Assembly: GCA_009787035.1 (NCBI GenBank)
Contig: WRGV01000014.1
Location: forward strand, 1-12,504
Length of the DNA: 12,504 bases
Direction of reading: 5' to 3'
Source: Propionibacteriaceae bacterium
GTDB taxonomy: Bacteria > Actinomycetota > Actinomycetes > Propionibacteriales > Propionibacteriaceae
Part shown: piece after piece, positions 6,477 to 12,504 of the stretch
Position numbering within the stretch: the first letter of the stretch is position 1
Layout of the letters: each line of letters opens with the position of its first letter
Translations under genes and position numbers: made by a program
The notes under the pieces: generated by a model
What the model was told of the DNA's origin: nothing
Seen by the model: the letters and a program-made list of their open reading frames with translations, nothing else
The model's database searches: none

Positions 6477-6694
6477 TTGTGACGGTAGACGATCCGTCCG
6501 CGGGTCAGGTCGTAGGAGGACAGCTCAATGACCACGCGATCCTGCGGAAGGATGCGGATGTAGTGCTGCCGCATCTTGCCACTGATCGTGGCGAGCACAC
6601 GGTGCCCGTTGTCCAGCTCCACGCGGAACATCGCGTTCGGCAAGGCCTCGACCACCGCGCCCTCGAGTTCGAGGACGCCCTCTTTCTTCGCCAT
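6473..6694 (-). CDS. infA: Translation initiation factor IF-1
   Basis: A 73-residue IF-1, an OB-fold protein that binds the 30S A site during initiation. The sequence [20 protein letters not shown], then [20 protein letters not shown] and the C-terminal [20 protein letters not shown] is canonical. The start at 6694 is set by this conserved N-terminus and an AGGAG 4 nt upstream; the frame is open further upstream but crosses the predicted promoter. It is the first gene of the cluster seen here: no secY, adk or map gene lies upstream. Confidence 0.99.
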   Translation of the reverse strand: MAKKEGVLELEGAVVEALPNAMFRVELDNGHRVLATISGKMRQHYIRILPQDRVVIELSSYDLTRGRIVYRHK

Positions 6695-6716
6695 TCGGCT
6701 CCTGATTCGCTGCGGA

Positions 6717-6730
6717 CGTCCCGCGGGACG
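6717..6730 (-). promoter_or_regulatory. CGTCCC/GGGACG palindrome in the infA leader
   Basis: A perfect 14-bp palindrome (arms CGTCCC and GGGACG around GC) lies 22 nt upstream of the infA start and downstream of its predicted promoter. With only 2 nt between the arms, the RNA hairpin would lose the inner pairs; it could also be a DNA-binding dyad. The same arms recur before rpsM and rpsD. Confidence 0.4.
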
Positions 6731-6791
6731 CCTCGGATCGACTTCACTGCCGCGCAGGCACGCGACAGCCACGGCATAAAGCCGCCTTGCA

Positions 6792-6820
6792 ATGATAGTC
6801 CGCCGCGTGGGCGTGCCCAA
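6792..6820 (-). promoter_or_regulatory. Promoter of the infA-rplQ cluster
   Basis: On the minus strand TTGGGC (plus 6815-6820) is followed after exactly 17 bp by TATCAT (plus 6792-6797), a good -10 box. Transcription would start near 6785, leaving a leader of about 90 nt before infA. The -35 overlaps the 3' arm of the hairpin following the DUF1707 gene. Confidence 0.6.
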
Positions 6821-6833
6821 ATGGAAGGGGCAC
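6813..6833 (-). terminator. Weak terminator-like hairpin after the DUF1707 gene
   Basis: Arms GTGCCC and GGGCAC with a 9-nt loop begin directly after the TAG stop at 6835-6837. No T-tract follows. The downstream arm overlaps the infA -35 box, so gene end and promoter are packed together. Confidence 0.35.
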
Positions 6834-6834
6834 T

Positions 6835-7215
6835 CTACAGGATCAGCGCCAGCGCCACGATGATGATCGCGACGATGAGCACGCCCGCAACGATGACCGC
6901 GGCACGCTGTGCGGAGCCGTGCGCCACCGCCCCCATTCCCGCGGGCTCCAGGGCACCGGGTGCGTCGAAGGTCTCACCGCCCACCGCCGGTTCGTCGGCG
7001 GCCAGGGACGCGGGCAGCGCCCGGGCCACCGGCACGAGGTCGGCGTTGTGCTGGGCCTTATATACCTGGTCGAGTAGCTGCTGGTAGTCGTCCAACTCCA
7101 GGGAACCTGCGGCGTAAGCCTGGTTGAGCCGGGCGCCGACGTCCTCGCGCTCCGCATCGCTCACCGCGGCCTGCGGATCGTTCGAGAATCGTGCCTCGAT
7201 GGGCATTCCGGACAT
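6835..7215 (-). CDS. DUF1707 domain membrane protein
   Basis: A 126-residue small membrane protein of unknown function. Residues about 19-68 form the actinobacterial DUF1707 (SHOCT-like) domain: [20 protein letters not shown], then [18 protein letters not shown]. In this family the Ser-Asp-Ala-Glu-Arg start and the G-x-L-x-x-x-E/D-x-x-x-R/Q pattern are typical. A Pro/Ala/Gly-rich linker follows, and residues 104-126 form one hydrophobic helix at the extreme C-terminus, so the protein is probably tail-anchored with the domain in the cytoplasm. Start uncertain: GGAGG is too close to the ATG at 7215 but about 10 nt from an in-frame ATG at 7206; TAGGCT near 7222-7227 could instead make 7215 leaderless. 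It is divergent from the ABC importer and upstream of infA. Confidence 0.85.
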   Translation of the reverse strand: MSGMPIEARFSNDPQAAVSDAEREDVGARLNQAYAAGSLELDDYQQLLDQVYKAQHNADLVPVARALPASLAADEPAVGGETFDAPGALEPAGMGAVAHGSAQRAAVIVAGVLIVAIIIVALALIL

Positions 7216-7291
7216 GCCTCCAGCCTATCGCAGGCCCACGATGACCCTCGGAACGCCCACAAATCAAAACATCTTATGGTTTCAGGCAAGG

Positions 7292-7297
7292 TATCAT
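7292..7297 (+). promoter_or_regulatory. Candidate -10 box of the amino-acid ABC operon
   Basis: TATCAT lies in the AT-rich centre (7261-7297) of the divergent gap between DUF1707 and the lipoprotein gene. Start point would be near 7304, giving a leader of about 46 nt with AGGAG before the ATG. No clear -35 at 17 bp. Confidence 0.4.
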
Positions 7298-7304
7298 GGT
7301 GTGG

Positions 7305-7322
7305 TTCGCGAAGGATTCGCGA
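7305..7322. repeat. TTCGCGA direct repeat, possible operator
   Basis: TTCGCGA occurs at 7305-7311 and again at 7316-7322, an 11-bp period (one helical turn). The first copy extends to the palindrome TTCGCGAA. They lie right at the predicted transcription start of the ABC operon, where a repressor could act. No regulator gene is adjacent. Confidence 0.35.
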
Positions 7323-7349
7323 GTTCGTCGATTCGACAGGAGCTGTCCC

Positions 7350-8204
7350 ATGTCCCACCGGTACGCGTTGAGCGGCCTCGTCTTGCTGGCCGGAGCGGCC
7401 CTGCTGCTGTCCGGCTGCTCCCCCGATGCGACGTCGAGCCCGTCGACCGGCACGGCTGCGTCCTCCGGTGCCGCGAACGTCCAGCTCGTCAAGCCCGGCA
7501 CACTGACCGTGTGCACCAATCCGCCGTTCAAGCCGATGGAGTACGACGACTCGACCGGCCAGACCGTCGGCTTCGACATCGACCTCATGCAGTTGGTCGC
7601 CGACAAGCTGGGCGCCCAGATGTCCGTCCTGGAGACCGACTTCTCGCAGATCACCTCCGGTGCCGTGTTCGCCGCCCGCCAGTGCGACATCGGCGCGTCG
7701 GCCATCACGATCACGGACGCCCGCAAGAAGGCCGTTCTCTTCTCCACACCGTACTTCGCCGCGACGCAGGCACTGGTCGTCAAGACCGACTCGGGCATCA
7801 ACGACCTGTCGGGCATGAAGGGCAAGACCGTCGCCGTCCAGACCGACACGACCGGCAACGACTACGCCAACTCGCACGCCAGCACCGACGGCTATCAGGT
7901 CAAGGTGTTCGACGACGCCGGCACGGCGCTCAACTCGATCCTGGCCGGCAGCGCCGATGGCTGCCTGATCGACCGCGCCATCGCGTACTCGTTCGTCGCG
8001 GACAACCCGACCACCAAGGTGGTCACCGAGTTCCAGACCGGCGAGCAGTACGGCTTCGACGTCTCACTGGACAACACCGCACTCATCAACGTCGTCAACC
8101 AGGTACTCACCACGGCGAACACCGATGGCACCTACCTGTCGCTCTACAAGAAGTGGATCGACCCCAGCGCCACCTCGGCATCCCTGCCGACCGCCACTGC
8201 CTGA
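7350..8204 (+). CDS. Amino-acid ABC transporter substrate-binding lipoprotein (SBP family 3)
   Basis: A 284-residue solute-binding lipoprotein. The signal peptide has a hydrophobic core (ALSGLVLLAGAALLL) and the lipobox LSGC, with Cys23 as the lipidated residue, so it is anchored outside the membrane. A Ser/Thr/Ala-rich linker leads to the family 3 domain, beginning GTLTVCTNPPFKPMEYDD and GFDIDLMQLVADKLGA; FDIDL, QCDIGASAITITDARKKAVLFSTPY and KTVAVQTDTTG are typical of polar amino-acid binders. The ligand (for example Glu, Gln or cystine) cannot be told. I used the ATG at 7350 because AGGAG lies 7 nt upstream and it gives a proper signal peptide; the frame is open 18 codons further. First gene of a three-gene operon, 10 bp before the permease. 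Confidence 0.95.
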   Translation: MSHRYALSGLVLLAGAALLLSGCSPDATSSPSTGTAASSGAANVQLVKPGTLTVCTNPPFKPMEYDDSTGQTVGFDIDLMQLVADKLGAQMSVLETDFSQITSGAVFAARQCDIGASAITITDARKKAVLFSTPYFAATQALVVKTDSGINDLSGMKGKTVAVQTDTTGNDYANSHASTDGYQVKVFDDAGTALNSILAGSADGCLIDRAIAYSFVADNPTTKVVTEFQTGEQYGFDVSLDNTALINVVNQVLTTANTDGTYLSLYKKWIDPSATSASLPTATA

Positions 8205-8214
8205 ACAGGACACC

Positions 8215-9147
8215 ATGACGCAGCCTGACCACAGCGCCGCTGCGGCGCTGACCACCCCATCGCCGTCCAGCCCGCTGACTGGCCTGGACGCCGTCGCCGC
8301 CCGCAAAGGCATGTCGCCGCGGCAGAAAACGCTGGTCGTGCGCATCGTGCAGTACGTGGTGTTCGTCGGCGTCGTGCTCGCCGTGGTCTTCACGGCCAAC
8401 TGGCACCAGCTGGGCCAGGTGTTCGCCCGGTCGGACGTGCTGCGCATCACGTTCACCAGCACGACCGACGTGACCCTCGGCACGTCCAAACACGTTATCA
8501 ACGGGCTGTTGCTCGCCCTGTGCAACACCATCGTGTACAGCGTCGGCGCGTTCATCATCGGCCTGCTGCTCGGCACGGTGCTGGCGCTGATGAAGCTGTC
8601 GAGCGTGGGGCCGTACCGCTGGGTGGCGACCATCTACGTCGAGCTCTTCCGCGGGCTGCCCGCGCTGGTCGTGCTGCTGATCTTCGGCATGCTGCCCGTG
8701 GCCTTCCCGGGGCTGCAGTTCCCGCTGGATCCGTACGGAACCGTGTGGCTCGCGCTGGGCATGGTGTATGCGGCGTACATGTCCGAGACCATTCGCGCGG
8801 GCATCCAGGCCGTGCCGAAGGGGCAGATCGAAGCGGCGCGCACGTTGGGCATGCCCGCGGGCATGGCGACGCGGCGCATCGTGTTGCCGCAGGCGTTCCG
8901 CATCATCACCCCGCCGCTGACCAACGACCTCGTGTCGCTGGTCAAGGACTCGTCGCTGGTCTACATCCTGGGCCTGACCGCGCAGGGCTTCGAGCTGACC
9001 AAGTTCGGGCGCAACCTGCAAAACGCCAACGCCAATCTGACCCCCATCGCGCTGGCGGGCCTGTGCTACCTGGTGATCACGGTGCCGCTGGGCTTCCTGG
9101 TGCGCCACATGGAGAACAAGTCGGCGACGAGGGCGGGGGCACGATGA
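8215..9147 (+). CDS. Polar amino-acid ABC transporter permease (HisM/GlnP type)
   Basis: A 310-residue inner-membrane permease. A Ser/Pro/Ala-rich cytoplasmic N-terminus (1-38) precedes a first membrane helix (about 42-61), then an extracytoplasmic stretch and further helices near 97-125, 138-160, 175-190 and 273-297. The segment [18 protein letters not shown] starts the conserved BPD_transp_1 domain, [13 protein letters not shown] is a family signature, and the EAA loop [20 protein letters not shown] (206-225) couples to the ATPase. A single permease gene is present, so it would act as a homodimer or with a partner elsewhere. Start at 8215: AGGA lies 4 nt upstream. The stop overlaps the ATPase start by 4 bp. 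Confidence 0.95.
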   Translation: MTQPDHSAAAALTTPSPSSPLTGLDAVAARKGMSPRQKTLVVRIVQYVVFVGVVLAVVFTANWHQLGQVFARSDVLRITFTSTTDVTLGTSKHVINGLLLALCNTIVYSVGAFIIGLLLGTVLALMKLSSVGPYRWVATIYVELFRGLPALVVLLIFGMLPVAFPGLQFPLDPYGTVWLALGMVYAAYMSETIRAGIQAVPKGQIEAARTLGMPAGMATRRIVLPQAFRIITPPLTNDLVSLVKDSSLVYILGLTAQGFELTKFGRNLQNANANLTPIALAGLCYLVITVPLGFLVRHMENKSATRAGAR

Positions 9148-9965
9148 GCGAGACGACCGCGGGCGCCGGCCCGATGATCCGCGTGGACGGGCTGCACAAG
9201 AGCTTCGGCGAGCTGGAGGTGCTCAAGGGCATCGATCTGGCCGTCGATCCCGGCGAGGTGCTGTGCATCATCGGGCCGTCCGGCTCGGGCAAGAGCACGC
9301 TGCTGCGCTGCATCAACCTGCTGGAGCAGCCCACCGAAGGCGACGTCTGGGTGCATGGCATCAAGCTGACCGACCAGGATGTGGACATCGACCGGGTGCG
9401 CGCGCACATGGGCATGGTGTTCCAGAGCTTCAACCTGTTCCCGCACCTCAATGCGACGCAGAACTGCATGCTCGGCCAGACGGCCGTCCTGGGGCGCAGC
9501 AAGGCCGAGGCCAAGCGCATCGCCGAGCACAACCTGGTCAAGGTGGGCCTGTTCGACCGCATGGATTACTTCCCGGCCCAGCTGTCCGGCGGGCAGCAGC
9601 AGCGCGTCGCCATCGCGCGGGCCCTGTCGATGGACCCGCTGCTCATGCTGTTCGATGAGCCGACCAGCGCCCTGGACCCCGAGCTCGTGGGCGACGTGCT
9701 GTCCGTGATGCGCCAGCTGGCCGACGACGGCATGACCATGGTCGTGGTGACGCACGAGATGGCCTTCGCCCGCGATGTCGCCGACCGCGTGATCTTCATG
9801 GACGAGGGTGTCATCGTCGAGCAGGGCCCGGCGGCCCAGGTGATCGGCGCGCCGACCCAGGAGCGCACCCAGGTGTTCCTGCAGCGCGTGCTCGACCCGA
9901 CCCATGTCCGCGAGATCGGCGAGCTCGAACCCATCGACGTGGCGCCGGCCTGGACCCACGCGTAG
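9144..9965 (+). CDS. Polar amino-acid ABC transporter ATP-binding protein (GlnQ/HisP type)
   Basis: A 273-residue ATPase with all motifs intact: Walker [10 protein letters not shown] (44-52), Q-loop Gln94 in [13 protein letters not shown], signature LSGGQQQR (147-154), Walker [16 protein letters not shown] (from 166) and switch His204 in [17 protein letters not shown] is typical of the polar amino-acid subfamily. It drives import by the upstream permease and lipoprotein. The ATG overlaps the permease TGA as ATGA, implying translational coupling. The C-terminal tail after about residue 245 is longer than in E. coli GlnQ (240 residues) and has no recognised domain. Confidence 0.97.
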   Translation: MSETTAGAGPMIRVDGLHKSFGELEVLKGIDLAVDPGEVLCIIGPSGSGKSTLLRCINLLEQPTEGDVWVHGIKLTDQDVDIDRVRAHMGMVFQSFNLFPHLNATQNCMLGQTAVLGRSKAEAKRIAEHNLVKVGLFDRMDYFPAQLSGGQQQRVAIARALSMDPLLMLFDEPTSALDPELVGDVLSVMRQLADDGMTMVVVTHEMAFARDVADRVIFMDEGVIVEQGPAAQVIGAPTQERTQVFLQRVLDPTHVREIGELEPIDVAPAWTHA

Positions 9966-9979
9966 CCACAGGTGCTCCA

Positions 9980-9996
9980 CGCCGCGCGCCGCGGCG
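9980..9996 (+). terminator. GC hairpin after the ABC operon, possible terminator
   Basis: Arms CGCCGC and GCGGCG with a 5-nt loop start 14 bp after the ATPase stop. No T-tract follows, so intrinsic termination is doubtful. Repeat unit B begins 8 bp further on and may contribute. Confidence 0.35.
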
Positions 9997-10004
9997 GGCG
10001 AAAT

Positions 10005-10080
10005 GGGACAGAACTGCCCCTGAACATCGACCGGGCGCCTCTTCATGCCGATGTGCGATCGCCACAGACCGATCTGTCCC
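10005..10080. repeat. 76-bp GGGACA...TGTCCC element, copy B
   Basis: Starts GGGACAGAACTGCCCC and ends GATCTGTCCC; the termini GGGACAGA/TCTGTCCC pair over 8 bp and the flanks continue the match (CGAAAT before, and the complement of CCAGAAC after). Length is exactly 76 bp, as in copies A and C. Inside, ACATCG (10024-10029) and CGATGT (10049-10054) form a further 6-bp stem. Aligned without gaps to copy C, 37 of 76 positions match, with 18 of the first 25. It lies 39 bp after the ABC operon in the convergent gap with tgt. No target-site duplication and no protein are apparent. Confidence 0.55.
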
Positions 10081-10132
10081 GTTCTGGAACGGCGCCACGG
10101 CTGCCCCGATCAGCCACTCCCGGGCCATCTGC

Positions 10133-10208
10133 GGGACAAGACTGACCTCAAACCTCGGAAACGGCACCAGATCGGCCAAAAACCGACGTCTGGATGCGGT
10201 CTTGTCCC
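10133..10208. repeat. 76-bp GGGACA...TGTCCC element, copy C
   Basis: Starts GGGACAAGACTGACCT and ends GGTCTTGTCCC; the termini GGGACAAGAC and GTCTTGTCCC pair perfectly over 10 bp. An internal hairpin is formed by CCAGA (10167-10171) and TCTGG (10189-10193), with CGG/CCG inside it. It is separated from copy B by 52 bp and ends 60 bp from the tgt stop. With copy B it fills half of the 303-bp convergent gap 9966-10268; no gene is seen there. Confidence 0.55.
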
Positions 10209-10268
10209 AATGATGGGGGGCGCCGCCGCCACCGAATCGCCCATCCACCGACCGCGGCCCGGGGCCTC

Positions 10269-11489
10269 TCAGCTGCGGCGCTGGTAGTGGACCAGGAAGT
10301 CGTCGCGGAAATCCTCGAAGGTGCCGTCGACCAGCGAAGCCCGGATGTTGTCGACCAGGCGGACGGTGAAGCGCTCGTTGTGGATCGTCGCCAGCGTCGC
10401 GGCCAGCATCTCGCGGGCCTTGAACAGGTGGTGCAGGTACGCCTTGGTGTAATGCTGGCAGGTGTAGCAGTCGCAGCCGTCTTCCAGTGGCTCCAGCACG
10501 CCGCGGCAGCCGGCCGTGTCGACGTTGTAGCGGCCGCGCGCGGTGTAGATGGCCGCGTTGCGGGCCACGCGCGACGGCATCACGCAATCGAACGTGTCGG
10601 CGCCGCTGGCCACCGCGGTGAAGATGTCTTCCGGCTCGGAGATGCCCAGCAGGTGTCTGGGCTTGTCTTCGGGCAGTTCCTGCGCGCACCAGCCGACGAT
10701 CTCGCCGATCGCGTGCTTCTCCAAGGCTCCGCCGATGCCGTAGCCGTCGAAGCCCGCCTCGCCCGATCGGGTCGCGGCGAGCCCCTGGCAGGCCTGGCGG
10801 CGCAGGTCCTCGTACTGGGCACCCTGGACGACGCCGAACAGCGCCTGATACGGCTTGCCAGCCCGTAATTCGGTGAGCCGGACGTGCTCATCCAGACACC
10901 GCTGCGCCCAGCGCTGCGTGCGCTCCACCGACCGCTCCTGGTACTCGCGCGTGTTGCGCAGCGTGGTCAGCTCGTCGAACGCGAACATGATGTCGGCCCC
11001 CAGCTGGTGCTGCACGCCCATGCTGACCTCCGGCGTGAACCGGTGTTTCGAGCCATCCAGCGGCGAGCGGAAATCGACGCCGTCCTCATCGACCCGCGAC
11101 AGGCGCTTGCGCCCGCGCGCGCTCGCCTTGTCGTCCCTATCGAGCTCGGACGCCTCCATCGCGATGACCTTCTTGAACCCAGCGCCCAGGCTCATCACCT
11201 GGAAGCCGCCGGAGTCGGTGAACGTCGGGCCGGGCCAGTTCATGAACGCGCCCAGGCCCCCGGCCGCGTCCACGATCGCCGGGCCGGGCTGCAGATACAG
11301 GTGGAAGGCGTTCGCCAGCACGGCCTGCGCCCCCAGCTGGGCCAGCGACTCGGGCAGCACGGCCTTGACGTTGGCCTTGGTGCCGACCGCGATGAACGCG
11401 GGGGTGCGGATCTCGCCGTGCGGCGTGTGGATCACCCCGGCCCGGCCCAACCCGTGCCGCGCCTGGATAGAAAACCCGAAGTCGCTCAC
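10269..11489 (-). CDS. tgt: tRNA-guanine transglycosylase (queuosine pathway)
   Basis: A 406-residue bacterial TGT, which exchanges guanine-34 of GUN-anticodon tRNAs for a queuine precursor (preQ1 or queuine). Visible residues are the substrate-pocket Asp92 in FTDSGGFQVMSL, GVVQGAQYEDLR, the GYGIGGALEK loop, the nucleophile Asp301 in DTFDCVMPSR, and zinc ligands Cys339, Cys341, Cys344 and His370 in a C-x-C-x2-C-x25-H arrangement. It is about 20-30 residues longer than E. coli TGT; a charged Arg/Lys/Asp-rich segment at about 113-137 accounts for much of this. Start: the GTG at 11489 overlaps the rsmE stop (GTGA) and gives the standard N-terminus SDFGFSIQARHG. No other queuosine gene is in the window, so whether the host makes or salvages the base cannot be said. 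Confidence 0.97.
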   Translation of the reverse strand: MSDFGFSIQARHGLGRAGVIHTPHGEIRTPAFIAVGTKANVKAVLPESLAQLGAQAVLANAFHLYLQPGPAIVDAAGGLGAFMNWPGPTFTDSGGFQVMSLGAGFKKVIAMEASELDRDDKASARGRKRLSRVDEDGVDFRSPLDGSKHRFTPEVSMGVQHQLGADIMFAFDELTTLRNTREYQERSVERTQRWAQRCLDEHVRLTELRAGKPYQALFGVVQGAQYEDLRRQACQGLAATRSGEAGFDGYGIGGALEKHAIGEIVGWCAQELPEDKPRHLLGISEPEDIFTAVASGADTFDCVMPSRVARNAAIYTARGRYNVDTAGCRGVLEPLEDGCDCYTCQHYTKAYLHHLFKAREMLAATLATIHNERFTVRLVDNIRASLVDGTFEDFRDDFLVHYQRRS

Positions 11490-12226
11490 CGCGTTCCCCC
11501 CAACCGCGCCATCGTTTGCAGCTGCGCCAGCCCCACCAGCCCGGCGTTGGCCGAGCGCAGCACGTGGTCGCCCACCAGCACCGGCGTGGCCCCGGCTTCG
11601 GCAAATGCGGCCAGCTCGTCGTCGGTGATGCCGCCCTCGGGGCCCACGATGAACATGACCTCGCCCGCCTCGACGAGCGTCTGGTCGGCCAGGTATCCGG
11701 TCGCAGACTCGTGCAGCACGAACGCCTGCGCGCACGCGCGGACGCGGTCGAGCACCTCGGACGTCGGCGCGTACCCGACCTGCGGCACCACCAGCCGGCG
11801 CGACTGCTTGGCCGCCTCGCGGGCCGTCGCCCGCCAGCCTTCGAGCTGCTTGTCGAGCTTGTCGGAAGTCCAGCGCACGATCGACCGAGATGCCGGCCAG
11901 GCCAACACCTCGTCCACGCCCGCCTGCGTCATGGCATCCAAGGCCTGCTTGTCGGCGCCGCCCTTGGCCAACGCCTGCACGGCCGTCCAGCGGTACGGCC
12001 GCTCCGGCTCAGCCAGCGCCTCAGCGACCTCGACACAGATTCCGCCCTTGTCAACGGCGACCACCGGGCCACGCACGCCATGGCCGCGTCCGTCCGCGAT
12101 CACGACACCCTCGCCCACCTGGATGCGCCGCACCACGGCCGCGTGCCGGCCCTCGGGGCCGTCCAGGCGCAGCACGCCGCCCACCGGGACCGCGACATCG
12201 TCGGCCAAGAACAGCGGGGCGCTCAT
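11486..12226 (-). CDS. rsmE: 16S rRNA (uracil1498-N3)-methyltransferase
   Basis: A 246-residue SPOUT-family methyltransferase that methylates U1498 of 16S rRNA with S-adenosylmethionine. The N-terminal PUA-like part (about 1-70) has FLADDV and RHAAVVRRIQVGEGV. The C-terminal trefoil-knot part contains QALAKGGADKQALDAMTQAG, FIVGPEGGITDDEL (192-205) and VGDHVLRSANA (218-228), the two knot and cofactor motifs of RsmE. The ATG overlaps the dnaJ stop as ATGA, and the stop overlaps tgt as GTGA, so all three genes are probably co-translated. dnaJ-rsmE pairing is common in actinobacteria. Confidence 0.97.
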   Translation of the reverse strand: MSAPLFLADDVAVPVGGVLRLDGPEGRHAAVVRRIQVGEGVVIADGRGHGVRGPVVAVDKGGICVEVAEALAEPERPYRWTAVQALAKGGADKQALDAMTQAGVDEVLAWPASRSIVRWTSDKLDKQLEGWRATAREAAKQSRRLVVPQVGYAPTSEVLDRVRACAQAFVLHESATGYLADQTLVEAGEVMFIVGPEGGITDDELAAFAEAGATPVLVGDHVLRSANAGLVGLAQLQTMARLGGTR

Positions 12227-12504
12227 GCGGTGAACGAGTCCTTGAGCCGTCCGAAGAAGCCCTTGCCCTGATCCTTGGCGACGATCAGCTCCGGATGCGT
12301 TTCATCGCGCAGCTCGGCCAGGTGCACCAGCAGCTCGCGCTGCTCGTCGTCCAGCTTGGTGGGCGTCTCGACCAGCAGCGTGACGCCCAGGTCGCCGCGG
12401 CTGTTGCCGCGCAGTCGCGGCACACCCTTGCCGCGGATCACCAGCCGCGTGCCGGCCTGCGTGCCGGCGGGCACGGCGAGCATGGCCGTGCGGTCGTCCT
12501 CGGC
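12223..12504 (-). CDS. dnaJ: Chaperone protein DnaJ (C-terminal 93 residues only)
   Basis: The 3' end of a DnaJ co-chaperone gene; the J-domain and zinc fingers lie beyond the window. The visible part is the second C-terminal substrate-binding domain: VPAGTQAGTRLVIRGKGVPR, RGDLGVTLLVETPTKLD, then a helical tail ending GKGFFGRLKDSFTA. The G-x-G-x-P-R and GDL-V-V-ETP-KL motifs are diagnostic of DnaJ/CbpA proteins, and rsmE next to it favours the HrcA-linked DnaJ of actinobacteria. The promoter is outside the window. Confidence 0.93.
   Translation of the reverse strand, partial: AEDDRTAMLAVPAGTQAGTRLVIRGKGVPRLRGNSRGDLGVTLLVETPTKLDDEQRELLVHLAELRDETHPELIVAKDQGKGFFGRLKDSFTA

Noticed and set aside
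7344..7356. TGTCCCATGTCCC at the lipoprotein start as a fourth 76-bp unit
   Set aside because: No GGGACA lies 76 bp upstream (7274); the sequence is simply the start region of the gene.
10005..10208. The 76-nt units as tRNA genes, because of their length and paired ends
   Set aside because: No T-loop GTTCGA-type sequence, no D-arm and no CCA; the internal stems do not form a cloverleaf.
9966..10268. CRISPR array suggested by repeated GGGACA motifs
   Set aside because: Only short degenerate termini repeat, in inverted orientation, with no regular spacer-repeat pattern and no cas genes.
10045..10287. 80-residue plus-strand open frame in the convergent gap
   Set aside because: No ribosome binding site, spans both repeat units and runs into the tgt 3' end; composition is Pro/Arg/His-rich like a chance frame.

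Overview
This window comes from a GC-rich actinobacterium. The signs are a DUF1707 membrane protein, actinobacterial-style RpoA, S13 and L17 (with an acidic Ala/Glu-rich tail), frequent GTG starts, and -10 boxes placed so that transcripts would be leaderless. A propionibacterium-like relative is my best guess, but the family is inferred and I cannot test it here.

Layout, left to right. (1) Positions 1-2739, minus strand: the 5' part of a GH13 alpha-glucosidase-type gene (cut by the window edge), a LacI-family regulator upstream of it, and a uridine-kinase-like P-loop protein. The LacI gene and the GH13 gene probably form a sugar-utilisation unit. (2) Positions 2710-6820, minus strand: the alpha-operon cluster infA-rpmJ-rpsM-rpsK-rpsD-rpoA-rplQ. 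It has a credible promoter before infA, several GC-rich hairpins in its gene gaps and a strong terminator-like hairpin after rplQ. (3) A DUF1707 gene on the minus strand, divergent from (4) a plus-strand polar amino-acid ABC importer operon (lipoprotein, permease, ATPase). (5) A 303-bp convergent intergenic region with two structured repeats. (6) Minus-strand dnaJ (3' end only), rsmE and tgt, each overlapping the next by 4 bp.

The genes themselves are ordinary. The unusual signal is in the gaps. Three units of exactly 76 bp start with GGGACA and end with TGTCCC (826-901, 10005-10080, 10133-10208), each just downstream of a gene's 3' end. Four compact GTCCC/GGGAC dyads also occur in noncoding DNA, three of them in the leaders of infA, rpsM and rpsD. 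The 248-nt rpmJ-rpsM gap is full of short-loop hairpins and could be an uncharacterised ribosomal-protein leader. These are candidates read by eye; folding and genome-wide searches would decide them.
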